Source: CBDFLS01 sp965249185 | Lineage (GTDB): Bacteria; Chloroflexota; Dehalococcoidia; Lucifugimonadales; Australimonadaceae | Assembly: GCA_965249185.1 (NCBI GenBank) | Contig: CBDFLS010000002.1 | Span: 372,001 to 436,000, forward strand | Length of the DNA: 64,000 nucleotides | Reading direction: 5' to 3' | Part shown: positions 35,726-44,449 of the stretch, piece after piece | Position numbering within the stretch: the first letter of the stretch is position 1 | Layout: every line of letters begins with the position of its first letter | Position numbers and translations under genes: made by a program | The notes under the pieces: generated by a model | The model's input: only the letters and a program-made list of their open reading frames with translations | Told to the model about the DNA's origin: nothing | The model's database searches: none

Positions 35726-36334
35726 ATGACAGAGATCTCGCTCTCCGAGGCCATCCACAGTCAGCGGGCGGTCCGCCGGTTCAGGCCCGACCCGGTCCCG
35801 GACGAGGTGGTCCGCGCGGTGCTGGAGGCCGCCACCCGGGCGCCGAGCGGCGCCAACCAGCAGCCGTGGCGCTTCGTGGTGGTCCGCGACCAGGAGGCGA
35901 AGCGGCTCATCGGCGCCTGGTACCTAGAGGCCTGGGACGCCTACTACACGCAGCGCAAACAGACTCTGGGCCCAGCTCCCTCGGCGGACTATCTGGCCCG
36001 TCATTTCGACGAGGTGCCGGTGTTCATCCTGGTGTGCATGGACTCGCGCCGCTACGGGAGCTCGCCGGGACCCCTGACCCGGGGCGCCTCCATCTATCCG
36101 GCCGTGCAGAACCTGATGCTGAGCGCCCGCGGACTGGGCCTGGGCACCACCCTCACTACACTGCACACGCTCCATGACGAGGACTTGAAGGCGTACCTGG
36201 GCATCCCCGAGCACGTGGAGACGGCGGCGCTCATCCCCATGGGCTATCCCGCGGAGGGGGAACGCTTCGGACCCACCCGCCGCAAGCCGGTGGAGGAGGT
36301 CACCTACTACGAGCGGTGGGGAGCGGCCGGATGA
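35726..36334 (+). CDS. Nitroreductase family protein
   Basis: About 202 residues, an FMN-dependent oxidoreductase. The FMN-phosphate-binding N-terminus (SQRAVRRFRPDPVP) and APSGANQQPWRFVVV (about 35-50) are typical, as is the later GLGLGTTLTT segment and PMGYPAE. The ATG at 35726 has GGAGG at 35716-35720; the ATG at 35714 overlaps that site and is less likely. One base separates its stop from the following kinase gene, so they are co-transcribed. Substrate unknown; similar proteins reduce nitroaromatics, quinones or flavins. Confidence 0.9.
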   Translation: MTEISLSEAIHSQRAVRRFRPDPVPDEVVRAVLEAATRAPSGANQQPWRFVVVRDQEAKRLIGAWYLEAWDAYYTQRKQTLGPAPSADYLARHFDEVPVFILVCMDSRRYGSSPGPLTRGASIYPAVQNLMLSARGLGLGTTLTTLHTLHDEDLKAYLGIPEHVETAALIPMGYPAEGERFGPTRRKPVEEVTYYERWGAAG

Positions 36335-36335
36335 G

Positions 36336-37370
36336 ATGCGCCTACATAAGGCGGGCGAGGTAAGTGTGGAGCAGCGATACGACGTATACGGCGTGGGCAA
36401 CGCGCTGGTCGACCTGGAGGTGCAGGTGGACGACGCCTTCCTGGCCTCCCTCGGCCTTGAGAAGGGCGTCGTGTCGCTGGTGTCAGCGCCGGAGCAGGCG
36501 CGGGCCCTGCTGGCGCTGGGCGGCCGGCGGCGGGAGGAGGCGGCCGGCGGCTCCGTGGCCAACACCATGGTGGGCGTGGCCCTGACGGGCGGCACGGCCT
36601 TCTACAGCGGCAAGGTGGGCAACGACGCGGCCGGCGCCCTCTACCGCCACAGCATGGCCGAGGCGGGCGTCGAGTTCGAGGTGGAGGCCGACGCCGGGCC
36701 CTCGGGCACCTGTCTGGTGCTGGTGACGCCCGATGGCGAGCGCACCATGCAGAGCCATCTGGGCAGCTCCGGCTGCCTGGCTCCGGGCGATATTCAGACC
36801 GGCCGCATCTCCCGTAGCCGGATACTCTACGTGGAAGGCTACCTCTGGGGCTCGGCCACCACCGCCGCCGCGGCACGGCACGCCATGGAGGCGGCAAGGT
36901 CCGCCGGGGTGCAGGTCGCGCTGACCCTCTCGGACCCCGGCATGGTCCAGCTCGCGGGCGACGAGCTGAGGAGGACCACCCGGGAGCGGGTGAGCCTCCT
37001 CTTCTGCAATGAGCTCGAGGCGCGGGCCTACACGGGCGCCAAGACCAGGGAGGAAGCCGTTCACGCGCTGGGGCTCGACTGCCCACTGGTCTTCATGACC
37101 TGCGGCGCCGACGGCTCGATGGTCTGCGACCATGGCAGCGTGCGGTCCGTGGCCGGCCACCGGGTGCCGGTGGTCGATACGACCGGCGCCGGCGACACCT
37201 ACGCCGCCGGCGTGCTCTACGGGCTCACCCACGGTATGCCGCCGGAGCAGGCGGGCAAGCTGGGCTCGTTCCTCTCGGCCAAGGTCGTCACCCGGCTGGG
37301 ACCCCGTCTCACGGAGTCCCTGACGGACCGGATTCCCGCTATACTGGAGGGCGCTCACCCCCTGGACTGA
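36336..37370 (+). CDS. PfkB-family sugar/adenosine kinase
   Basis: 344 residues. An N-terminal VYGVGNALVDLEV strand, the GGSVANTMVG substrate loop, a GKVGNDAAG segment and the C-terminal signature DTTGAGDTYAAGV with the catalytic Asp mark the ribokinase/PfkB family. The overall layout is nearest to adenosine kinase-like proteins. ATG is one base after the nitroreductase stop; a GTG at 36363 is a possible alternative. Phosphorylates a sugar or nucleoside with ATP in the cytosol; exact substrate not determinable. Confidence 0.88.
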   Translation: MRLHKAGEVSVEQRYDVYGVGNALVDLEVQVDDAFLASLGLEKGVVSLVSAPEQARALLALGGRRREEAAGGSVANTMVGVALTGGTAFYSGKVGNDAAGALYRHSMAEAGVEFEVEADAGPSGTCLVLVTPDGERTMQSHLGSSGCLAPGDIQTGRISRSRILYVEGYLWGSATTAAAARHAMEAARSAGVQVALTLSDPGMVQLAGDELRRTTRERVSLLFCNELEARAYTGAKTREEAVHALGLDCPLVFMTCGADGSMVCDHGSVRSVAGHRVPVVDTTGAGDTYAAGVLYGLTHGMPPEQAGKLGSFLSAKVVTRLGPRLTESLTDRIPAILEGAHPLD

Positions 37371-37415
37371 TCGGGGGCGCCCGTGTCCTCGCCAACGCAA
37401 CCCAAGGAGGCATCC

Positions 37416-37934
37416 GTGCAGAAAAGCTACGCCACGCCGCCGCCCATGAGCATCGATCCGGACCAGCGGTACGTCGCCACCTTCGAGACGGAGAAGGGCG
37501 ATATCGTCATCGAGCTCCACGCCAAGGAGGCCCCCAGGACCGTGAACAACTTCGTGTTCCTCGCCCGGGAGGGCTTCTACAACGGCACCACCTTCCACCG
37601 GGTGCTGCCCGGATTCATGGCCCAGGGCGGCGATCCCACCGGCACCGGCAGCGGGGGGCCAGGGTACCAGTTTCCCGACGAGTTCAGCCCCGCTCTCCGC
37701 CACGACAGCCCAGGCACCCTCTCCATGGCCAACGCCGGGCCCAATACCAACGGCAGCCAGTTCTTCATCACCCACGGGCCCACCCCACACCTCGACGACC
37801 GCCACGCCGTCTTCGGGAAGGTGACGGAGGGGATGGACGTGCTCCACAACCTCACGCCCAGGGACCCCAACACCCAGCTCGACTTCCCCGGCAGCACCCT
37901 GAAACAGGTCGCCATCCAAGAGCCAGCGTCGTAA
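37416..37934 (+). CDS. Cyclophilin-type peptidyl-prolyl isomerase
   Basis: 172 residues. Catalyses cis-trans isomerisation of prolyl bonds. Core motifs in order: FETEKGDIVIELHAKEAP, NNFVFLAREGFYNGTTFHRVLPGFMAQGGDPTGTG (with the catalytic Arg in FHRV), and NGSQFFITHGPTPHLD plus HAVFGKV. GTG at 37416 with a perfect AAGGAGG at 37404-37410; the GTG at 37383 has none. No signal peptide, so cytosolic. It follows the kinase gene by 45 bases and probably ends the operon. Confidence 0.93.
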   Translation: MQKSYATPPPMSIDPDQRYVATFETEKGDIVIELHAKEAPRTVNNFVFLAREGFYNGTTFHRVLPGFMAQGGDPTGTGSGGPGYQFPDEFSPALRHDSPGTLSMANAGPNTNGSQFFITHGPTPHLDDRHAVFGKVTEGMDVLHNLTPRDPNTQLDFPGSTLKQVAIQEPAS

Positions 37935-38271
37935 CCGGGGCGTCCAGCTCCGCGAGCCCGCGAGCAACCAGGGCGTTCTGAATCGGGAACGTCGATACGG
38001 AAAACAACGTTAGCTATCCTATATACATTAGTTATTCGTTTCACAATCCGTCAGAAAAGCAGGTTGCCGCGTGACTGCTTTCACAATGTTGACGAAAGCG
38101 TGAAACGCGGCTATATTGGCTGCGAAACAGTGGAGAGAGGAGGAGGCTAGGCGCAGGCGCCGTTTCGATAGCTGTTCAGTGTAAAGACCGCCGCGGCGGC
38201 CGACGCGGGCCGGTTGGCTGGGGTGCCTGGCTCCAATGCTGAGAGAGGGCCATGAAGAGAGCAGAGGAGAA
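37935..38271 (+). other. Long leader region before the universal stress gene
   Basis: About 340 bases with no supported gene on either strand. It contains an AT-rich patch (38010-38045, CCTATATACATTAG) that could be a promoter, several GC-rich palindromes (for example CCGCCGCGGCGG near 38192) and ends in the terminator-like hairpin at 38272. A structured 5' leader or attenuator is possible; I could not match it to a known riboswitch. Confidence 0.35.
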
Positions 38272-38308
38272 GCCGGTGAAGCCTTTCGGAGGCGACACCG
38301 GCCTTTTT
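38272..38308 (+). terminator. Terminator-like hairpin with T-run upstream of uspA
   Basis: Outer stem GCCGGTG / CACCGGC (38272-38278 with 38296-38302) enclosing an inner GCCT..AGGC stem, followed by CTTTTT. On the plus strand it would stop transcripts from the leader 114 bases before the stress-protein gene, or terminate the cyclophilin transcript. Confidence 0.6.
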
Positions 38309-38421
38309 CGTTTGCGCAAGCTTTCACAACTCACGGAGGCCAATAGATGGGCTTCCACGGCACGCGGGCTATGAGGTTCGACGGAGCGGTACGAGACGCA
38401 CCCGTCTAAAGGAGGTGGGCT

Positions 38422-38910
38422 ATATACCAGAAGGTGCTTATTCCGTTGGACGGCTCGAAGGAAGCGGAGGCGGTGATCCCCCTGGTCCAGAGAGAGCTGG
38501 CGCCCGACGCGCGGGTGATCCTGTTCCAGGTCCGGTCGCCGGTCAGGACAATGGCCGGGGCAGAGCCTATGCAAGCGAGCCTGGCCGATGAGGTGTGGGC
38601 TGACTGGGATGAGAGGGCGGCCTCGTCTGCCCTGGACTACCTTTACGGCGCGGTCCAGCGGCACGGCGCTGTCCAGCGGTTTGGAGGGGACCAAGAGCGC
38701 TGGCGGTGTGAGATCGTGGCGGCCTCCTCCATCTCCCGGGCCATCGTGGACTGCGCCGCCCGTGAGAAGGTGGACCTCATCGCCATGTACACCCACGACC
38801 GCAAGGGCCTGGCCCGTCTGATCATGGGGAGCATCGCCCACGATGTGGAACGGAAGACGGACATTCGAGTGAAGGTCTTCAAGCCCCGAGAGCTGGTGGG
38901 GGCGGTCTAA
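38422..38910 (+). CDS. Universal stress protein (UspA family)
   Basis: About 162 residues. The N-terminal strand KVLIPLDGSKEAE and the C-terminal MYTHDRKGLARLIMGSIAHDVERKTDIRVKVF (nucleotide-binding G-2x-G-9x-G-S type) are standard. The ribosome site TAAAGGAGGTGG (38407-38418) lies about six bases before an ATA codon at 38422 that is in frame (ATA TAC CAG AAG GTG CTT). The GTG at 38434 would be 18 bases away. By spacing and by alignment to 'M-Y-K-K-I-L-(V/I)-P' starts, translation from ATA is favoured. Stress-response role known for the family; partner unknown. Confidence 0.85.
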   Translation: MYQKVLIPLDGSKEAEAVIPLVQRELAPDARVILFQVRSPVRTMAGAEPMQASLADEVWADWDERAASSALDYLYGAVQRHGAVQRFGGDQERWRCEIVAASSISRAIVDCAAREKVDLIAMYTHDRKGLARLIMGSIAHDVERKTDIRVKVFKPRELVGAV

Positions 38911-39028
38911 GACCCAGGGGGCCGCTGGAGCGCCTGGCGGCCTTCTGGGAACGAGAGAATCTTGCGGTCGGGAGGCGATGGCGTTCGTATCCCATGCCAC
39001 TTAGACCGACAGCGGCCAGGGGGTGACG

Positions 39029-39262
39029 ATGGCGACAAGAGCGTACGTGCTGGTGGAGACGGCCGTGGGCAAGAGCATGGAAATTGCCGACGCGCTCCGC
39101 CGTGTAAAAGGCGTCAACACCATCGACGCCGTCTCCGGCCCCTACGACATCATTTTGGTGCTGGACGCCGACGACCTGCACTCGGTCGGGGAGACGATCA
39201 AGAACGACGTCCATACCATTTCGGGGATCGTCCGCACGGTCACATGCCTGGCATTGACCTGA
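39029..39262 (+). CDS. Stand-alone Lrp/AsnC ligand-binding (RAM) domain protein
   Basis: 77 residues comprising only the RAM domain: ATRAYVLVETAVGKSMEIAD, a GPYDIILVLDADD strand and TVTCLALT at the end. There is no HTH, so it cannot bind DNA by itself. Stand-alone RAM proteins form oligomers that bind amino acids and may modulate full-length Lrp regulators. ATG at 39029 with GGGGG/GTGA upstream; the GTG at 39023 overlaps that site. Confidence 0.85.
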   Translation: MATRAYVLVETAVGKSMEIADALRRVKGVNTIDAVSGPYDIILVLDADDLHSVGETIKNDVHTISGIVRTVTCLALT

Positions 39263-39478
39263 CGGGTGCGCGAGCGGCGGAGGTGCTGGAGGCGGCCCGC
39301 TATCGTTCCACGTTGGCATTGCGCCTCTCGAGCATCGGCAGCTGGGTCCGGCAACCGGAGCTATGGGCCAACGTCTAGCCCTTTCGTGGTACCATCACAG
39401 GCGTCTTGGACGCGCGCCCGCCCGACCGTAGCCCCATGGGTGAGCGCCTCCGGGACAGCCGCGAAGCAGAGGTGGCCC

Positions 39479-39970
39479 ATGGCCGTCAACATCTCGGTGC
39501 TCCACGACAACGAGCTGTTCCACCCCCTGACGGAGGACGAGCTCGCGCTCCTGGCGCCGGCTTGCTCGGAGGCGAGCGCGCCACGGGACACCATGCTGTT
39601 CGGCGAGGGGGAGCCTGCGACCCGTCTCTATCTGGTCACCGACGGGCAGGTGCTGCTGAAGAAGCGCCTTCCCGCTCACGCCGATGCCCCCTCGCGCGAT
39701 ACCGACGTGGCCGTCTGCGGGCGGCGGGAGCTGGTGGGCTGGTCGGCGCTGGTGGCGCCCCACCGCTTCACGTTGACCGCCAGGGTGCGGAGGCCCTGCA
39801 CCTATGTGGAGGTCGACGCCCCGGCGCTTCTGGAGATCTTGGCGCGGTCTCCGGAGCTGCACACGAAGCTCCTCGCCTCCCTCTCAGCGGTCATCTCGCG
39901 TAGGCTGCGGCAGATCACGGACTCCCTCATGGCGGAGCGGCTGCTGGTCATCGCCGAGGCCAAGCGTTGA
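39479..39970 (+). CDS. Cyclic-nucleotide-binding-domain protein lacking HTH
   Basis: 163 residues from the ATG at 39479 (AGAGGTGG upstream). A Crp/Fnr-like cNMP barrel: LFHPLTEDELALLAPACSE, FGEGEPATRLYLVTDGQVLL, GRRELVGWSALV and a following helix. The DNA-binding HTH of Crp/Fnr is absent and the phosphate-binding Arg of true cAMP receptors is not obvious. It may be a small-molecule or redox sensor acting on a partner protein. The open frame extends upstream to 39266 but with poor coding character. Confidence 0.8.
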   Translation: MAVNISVLHDNELFHPLTEDELALLAPACSEASAPRDTMLFGEGEPATRLYLVTDGQVLLKKRLPAHADAPSRDTDVAVCGRRELVGWSALVAPHRFTLTARVRRPCTYVEVDAPALLEILARSPELHTKLLASLSAVISRRLRQITDSLMAERLLVIAEAKR

Positions 39971-40068
39971 GCTCCGGCCCGGAGTGCGCCGCCCCGCCCC
40001 TGGACCTCTTCGCCTTCGGCAAGCGAGGCGCGATAGCCAATGACCGCGAGCGCTGATACTCTGGTTCG

Positions 40069-40761
40069 ATGATACGCAGCCTCGCGCTCACGCTCCTACT
40101 CGCCGTCGCAACCGCGGCCTGCAGTTCGCCGGGGCCCGCCTCCACACCAACGACTGCCTCCCCCTCCCCCACCGGCGCCGTCGCGCTAGACCTCCTCGAC
40201 CCGCCAAACAGCGAAGAGATCGCGCTCACCGGCGAGGACTTCCCCCATCCGGTGGAGATCATGGTGTCCCAGTCGCTCTCCAGCGTGGCGGACCTGACCA
40301 CCTTCGCCTCCAGCCTCGCGATGATTCCGGAGGTCACCCAATATTTCGACAACGGGTATAAGACCTGGCATATGTCTCCGCTCAACGGTGATGAGCCCCA
40401 GTTGGGCGCCTCCGGCTGGGTGCTCTCCTTCAAAACGCTGGAGGGCGCGGAGAAGGCATTCCTGCTCCTGGCCCAACCGAAACGGGCCAGCATTCTGCCC
40501 GAGGCCCTTCAGAGGATCACGGGGGAGCGGGAGCTGCCCCTGCTAACCGGCAACGATGCCTCCCGGGTGTTCGACCAGGAGATCAGATATCCCTTGAATG
40601 AGGATACAACCACGTATCACCGGGCGCTGTTCCGCAAGGGCAGAGTCGTTGTCATGGTGACGGGAAGCTACCCGGTCAACCCCGAATACTTCACGAACCT
40701 GATCATTCGAATGCTTAGGCGCGTCCCCGAATCGGTCCCCCGGCCCGACTCCTCGTCCTAG
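40069..40761 (+). CDS. Hypothetical lipoprotein
   Basis: 230 residues. Signal peptide with lipobox TAAC near residues 15-18, a short Ser/Thr/Pro linker, then a secreted domain of about 190 residues with alternating strands and helices (PVEIMVSQSLSSVADL, GWVLSFKTLEGAEKAFLLL, KGRVVVMVTGSYP). No named family recognised; similar substrate-free lipoproteins are common in Chloroflexota. Monocistronic, with a repeat-rich gap behind it. Confidence 0.7.
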   Translation: MIRSLALTLLLAVATAACSSPGPASTPTTASPSPTGAVALDLLDPPNSEEIALTGEDFPHPVEIMVSQSLSSVADLTTFASSLAMIPEVTQYFDNGYKTWHMSPLNGDEPQLGASGWVLSFKTLEGAEKAFLLLAQPKRASILPEALQRITGERELPLLTGNDASRVFDQEIRYPLNEDTTTYHRALFRKGRVVVMVTGSYPVNPEYFTNLIIRMLRRVPESVPRPDSSS

Positions 40762-40811
40762 GCTCTCCCACGAACCGCTCACCCCGCCACAAGTCCACCC
40801 TCATCCGCCCG

Positions 40812-40937
40812 CCCTTCGACAGGCTCGTGGTGAGGCGATCTATCGCCCCGCTCATGGTGAGCCCGTCGAACCATCGTGGTGAGGTCCGATTTTATCGAGA
40901 GTCCGGCGTTGTCGGACCTCTCGGACCATGAGCGGGG
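40812..40937 (+). repeat. Nested palindromic repeat cluster
   Basis: Starts with CCCTTCGACAGGCTC. CCCCGCTCATGGT (40846-40858) pairs with ACCATGAGCGGGG (40925-40937), and inside it GAGGTCCGA (40881-40889) pairs with TCGGACCTC (40912-40920). The region has no gene; it could fold into a branched RNA or DNA cruciform and resembles REP/BIME-like or other nomadic repeats. Confidence 0.75.
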
Positions 40938-41071
40938 TCGAGGCTTCGCTCACACGCTACGGCTTCGGTGAGAGACCGGCCCTACGTTCGGCGGCGCGCA
41001 AGACAGGTGCGATAGCTGTGGCAGAAAAGTAGTACCCTTTGAGCGGCCAAATCGGGCCCGAGGCAGTCTAG

Positions 41072-41992
41072 ATGCTGGGAATCCTCTACACCGTCATCGC
41101 CGCCTGCAGCTACGGCATCAACTCGGCCGTGGTCCGCCGGGCCATGGTGAGCGGGTCCGCCACCACCGGAGTGGCGCTTACGGTGCTGATGGGCGTCCCC
41201 CTCTTTCTGGTGGCGGCGCTTATCTCCGGCCAGCTATTCGATGCGAGCGACCTCCCTGCCCTTCATTACCTGGCCCTCGTGGGCGCCGGCATTGTGCATT
41301 TCGTGATCGGCCGCTACTGCTTCTTCCGCTCCGTGGGAATCATTGGCATCAATCGGAACAGCCCTTTTACCCAGACCTCGATCCTCTACACCGTGGTGAT
41401 CGCCATCATCTTTCTCAGTGAAGAGGTGAACGCGCTCATGGGCGCGGGCATTGCCCTGGTCCTATTGGGACCGATGCTTGTGCCCCGCGGAGCGAGTGAA
41501 TCGAAGGGCCCGGTGCAGAGCGGAGGTGTTGCGACCGCAATGACGCTCTCCCGTGCGCGCCTGGCCGAGGGCTACCTGTTCGGGGCGCTCAACGGCGCGG
41601 CCTGGGGCATCAGCCCGGTGCTGGTCCGCTACGCGCTCAGCGACACGGGGCTCGGCATCCTGGGAGGGCTGGTCTCCTACTCGGCGGCGGGGCTCGTGCT
41701 GCTGCCCGCGGTCCTCATCCCGGCCAACATCCGCGAGCTGGCAGCCACGGACGGCGAGGTAAAGCGGTGGTTCGCGTTTAGCACCCTGACCATCTTCCTG
41801 GCGCAGATGTTCAGATACATGGCGCTCGGCGTGTCGTCCGCCATTCTGGTCACCGCACTGCTGCGCGCCGGCGAGGTCCTGAAGCTCTTCTTCGCCTACG
41901 TCATGAACCGGGAGATCGAGAGCTTCGAACGGCGCGTGATAGTGGGAGTGACCCTCTCCATCCTGGGCGGCGTGCTGGTGGTGCTGAGCTAG
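41072..41992 (+). CDS. EamA/DMT-family transporter
   Basis: 306 residues with ten hydrophobic segments arranged as two EamA repeats, each opening with a short helix rich in G, N and S (AACSYGINSAVVRRAM; GALNGAAWGISPVLVRYAL). Drug/metabolite transporters of this type export amino acids or metabolites across the inner membrane. The last codons overlap the convergent CDGSH gene by four bases. Substrate unknown. Confidence 0.88.
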   Translation: MLGILYTVIAACSYGINSAVVRRAMVSGSATTGVALTVLMGVPLFLVAALISGQLFDASDLPALHYLALVGAGIVHFVIGRYCFFRSVGIIGINRNSPFTQTSILYTVVIAIIFLSEEVNALMGAGIALVLLGPMLVPRGASESKGPVQSGGVATAMTLSRARLAEGYLFGALNGAAWGISPVLVRYALSDTGLGILGGLVSYSAAGLVLLPAVLIPANIRELAATDGEVKRWFAFSTLTIFLAQMFRYMALGVSSAILVTALLRAGEVLKLFFAYVMNREIESFERRVIVGVTLSILGGVLVVLS

Positions 41993-42648
41993 GCGCCCGA
42001 CTCGCCCCGTCCGACAGCGTGCGTGAAGCCGATATACCAGTGGGTGCCGTCGCAGAAGGGCTTGTTGCGCGAGCCGCCGCAGCGGCACAGGGTCTGGCGC
42101 TCCCTCGGCTCGTACGTGTCCCCGTCCCCGCTCCGCACCGGCACGCCCCGCACCCAGTAGGGCCCGTCCTCGGACACCGTGATGCCCGGCTCCTGGGCCT
42201 CCTCCACCGGCTCCCCGGAGTCTGTCCCGTAGCTCAGGGCCCCCGAGGGGCACCGCCTCACCTGGTCGATGATCGCCTGCTTCGAGGAGCCCCGAGGATC
42301 GATCCACGGCTCCTGCTTGAGCTTGAAGACCTCCTTCAGGTGGTCGGTGCAGAAGCCCGCGTGGGAGCAGACCGGCCGGTCGTCGTAGATGGTCACACCT
42401 GCGCCTGCGAAGGCCGCCCGCCGTTCCGCGATGGGCTGCTTGCTGGCGAACTCCTGGCCGTTGAAGTTGTTGGTCTTGTGCGTTCCGTCGCAGAAGGGTT
42501 TGGTGGCCGAGCCGCCACAGCGGCACAGCCAGTAGCTGGCGTCCGTCTCGATGGCGTTGCCTTTGTGGTCCTTGAGCGGCACGTTGCCGTCCACGCGGTA
42601 GTTGCCGCCGTGGTTGACGCGGAGTCGCGGTCCCTCCTCAGTGGTCAT
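41989..42648 (-). CDS. CDGSH iron-sulfur protein with central divergent ferredoxin-like domain
   Basis: 219 residues. Two CDGSH-type [2Fe-2S] motifs flank the protein: CRCGGSATKPFCDGTH near 42-57 and CRCGGSRNKPFCDGTH near 190-205. Between them a divergent 4Fe-4S segment (CSHAGFCTD ... RRCPSGALSY) is the usual partner in bacterial multi-CDGSH proteins. Likely cytosolic electron transfer or Fe-S/redox signalling. Monocistronic, ATG start. Confidence 0.9.
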   Translation of the reverse strand: MTTEEGPRLRVNHGGNYRVDGNVPLKDHKGNAIETDASYWLCRCGGSATKPFCDGTHKTNNFNGQEFASKQPIAERRAAFAGAGVTIYDDRPVCSHAGFCTDHLKEVFKLKQEPWIDPRGSSKQAIIDQVRRCPSGALSYGTDSGEPVEEAQEPGITVSEDGPYWVRGVPVRSGDGDTYEPRERQTLCRCGGSRNKPFCDGTHWYIGFTHAVGRGESGA

Positions 42649-42754
42649 CCAACCCCCTCATACCTCGCGAATGGTTCATGCCAAAACGCTATGCCAGAAC
42701 GCCCCGCCAAAACGCCATACTTGCACGAACGGCCGCGTCTTGGGCAGCCGGCGC

Positions 42755-43201
42755 CTAGCTCAGCTCCAGCTTCGCCTCAACGCTGAGCTCCACGTTGCCC
42801 TTGAGCGCCTGGGAGATGGGGCAGCCGTCCCGGGCCGCCTCCGCCGCCTGCCGGAAGCCGTCGGCGTCGACACCGGACACCCGGCCACGCACCTTCAGGG
42901 CGCTGGAGATGACGCGCCAGCCTCCATCCACCCGGTCGAAGGTGACAGTGGCGCTGACCTCCAGACGCTGAGGCGGTGTGCCGGCGCGGCCCAGCCCGGC
43001 CGACAGGGCCATGGCGAAGCAGCTTGAATGGGCCGCGGCCACCAGCTCCTCGGGGCTGGTGCGGCCGCCGGCCTCCTCGGTCCGGGAGGCCCAGCTCACG
43101 GGCAACGCGCTGAATGTCCCGCTGGTAACGGCGCTCACGGTGCCCCCACCGGACATCAGGTCACCCTCCCATACGACGTTCGCTTCACGAATAGCTGCCA
43201 T
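42755..43201 (-). CDS. osmC: OsmC/Ohr-family peroxiredoxin
   Basis: 148 residues from the ATG at 43201, which has GGAGG upstream (43207-43211); longer readings to 43279 lack a site. Reduces organic hydroperoxides with two cysteines: Cys in AAHSSCFAMALS (near 59) and Cys in ARDGCPISQAL (near 128). The TSPEELVAAAH segment is the OsmC hallmark. Cytosolic. Confidence 0.92.
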   Translation of the reverse strand: MAAIREANVVWEGDLMSGGGTVSAVTSGTFSALPVSWASRTEEAGGRTSPEELVAAAHSSCFAMALSAGLGRAGTPPQRLEVSATVTFDRVDGGWRVISSALKVRGRVSGVDADGFRQAAEAARDGCPISQALKGNVELSVEAKLELS

Positions 43202-43324
43202 CGAGTCCTCCTTGTTGGTTGCGGGCGCTGTCTCGGCCATGCCGCTCGGATTTCCGGTGCGATGTGTGTGAGCAACCATGCCACAACCACCCGGAAAGAA
43301 GCAAACACGGGTCGTGGGCGCGCA

Positions 43325-44446
43325 CTACGGGACCGACAGGCGCTGGCGCAGCGAGGCCGAGAACTCGGCCCGCTGCCACCGCCGCACGGCGGTCGAGGAC
43401 GCCAGCTCCTCGGCCAGCGCCTGGGGCGAACGCGCCAGAAGCTCCATGCTGGGCATGGGCCAGACCAGCGCCGGATCGAGGCCGAGCCGTACGCCCTGCT
43501 CCGTCCGCCACTGCCTCAGCGCTTGAAAGCGGTCCAACTGGGCCTGGGTGGGCCGGGGCTCCGGCATGGTGAGCGGCCGGGGCCGCGAGACCGGCTGGGC
43601 CGCTCCGCCGGCGCGCACCGCGGCCAGCAGCTCCCGGCCGATACGGCGTCTCGTTGACTCGCCGAGACCGGGCACATCGGCCAGATCGGAACCCGGGCTC
43701 TCGGCGAGGAACAGGAGGGCATCGTTGGGGACCACCCGGTACGGGGGCACCCCTCGGCGCCGCGCCTCGGCGTCCCGGAACACCACCAGCTCCCGCAGCA
43801 CGGCCAGGCCGCGCCCGTTGAGCTTGCGGCTCCCCTTCATCGACAGGAACGCCACCTCCGGCGGGTCGGGCGGCGAGTAGCGGATCTGCTCCATGCGGGC
43901 GCACTCCTCGGCAACCCACGCTTGCCTCCCCAAAGACGCCAGCCGCCCCGCCAGCGAGTCCCTGAACGCCACCAGATGCGCGACGTCGTCCGCCGCGTAT
44001 TCGAGGGCGGTCTCAGATAGGGGACGAAGGCTCCAATCGGAGCGTTTCAGCCGCGTATCCTTGGCGATCTCGACGCCGAGGACGTCCACCAGCACCGTGT
44101 CGAGGGCAAGCCTCTCGGCCCCGGCGAACTTCGCCGCGATGCTGGTATCGAACAGGTTCCGTATCCGGAACCCCCACTCGCGGTCGAGGCTGCGGACGTC
44201 GTAATCGGCGCTGTGGACCACCTTCTCCACCCGTGGCTCGGCGAGCAGCACACCCAAGGGCGCCGGGTCGTCGATGGCGATGGGGTCGATGATGTAGGTG
44301 CCGGAGGAGGCCGCGATCTGCACCAGGCAGAGCCGTTCGGGGTACCGGTGGAAGCTGTTGCCCTCGGTGTCAAGTGCGATCCGCTCCTCTCGGAGCAGCG
44401 ACTCCACGAGTGACGCTAGCCGGCCCGTTGTTTCAACGAGTTCCAC
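43325..44446 (-). CDS. rnd: Ribonuclease D
   Basis: 373 residues. A 3'-5' exoribonuclease that trims tRNA and other small RNAs. DEDDy motifs: Exo I LDTEGNSFH (D, E), Exo II VHSADYDVRSL (D), Exo III YAADDVAHL (Y and D). One HRDC domain follows (LAVLRELVVFRDAEARRRGVPP...), with a second partial HRDC at the C-terminus. GTG start two bases after the stop of the RidA gene, so the two are co-transcribed. Confidence 0.92.
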   Translation of the reverse strand: MELVETTGRLASLVESLLREERIALDTEGNSFHRYPERLCLVQIAASSGTYIIDPIAIDDPAPLGVLLAEPRVEKVVHSADYDVRSLDREWGFRIRNLFDTSIAAKFAGAERLALDTVLVDVLGVEIAKDTRLKRSDWSLRPLSETALEYAADDVAHLVAFRDSLAGRLASLGRQAWVAEECARMEQIRYSPPDPPEVAFLSMKGSRKLNGRGLAVLRELVVFRDAEARRRGVPPYRVVPNDALLFLAESPGSDLADVPGLGESTRRRIGRELLAAVRAGGAAQPVSRPRPLTMPEPRPTQAQLDRFQALRQWRTEQGVRLGLDPALVWPMPSMELLARSPQALAEELASSTAVRRWQRAEFSASLRQRLSVP

Positions 44447-44449
44447 GGG

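Noticed and set aside
36483..37967. Long minus-strand frame opposite the PfkB kinase and cyclophilin genes
   Set aside because: It is a high-GC shadow: composition is Gly/Ala/His/Arg-rich, it has no motifs, and both plus-strand genes beneath it have clear catalytic signatures.
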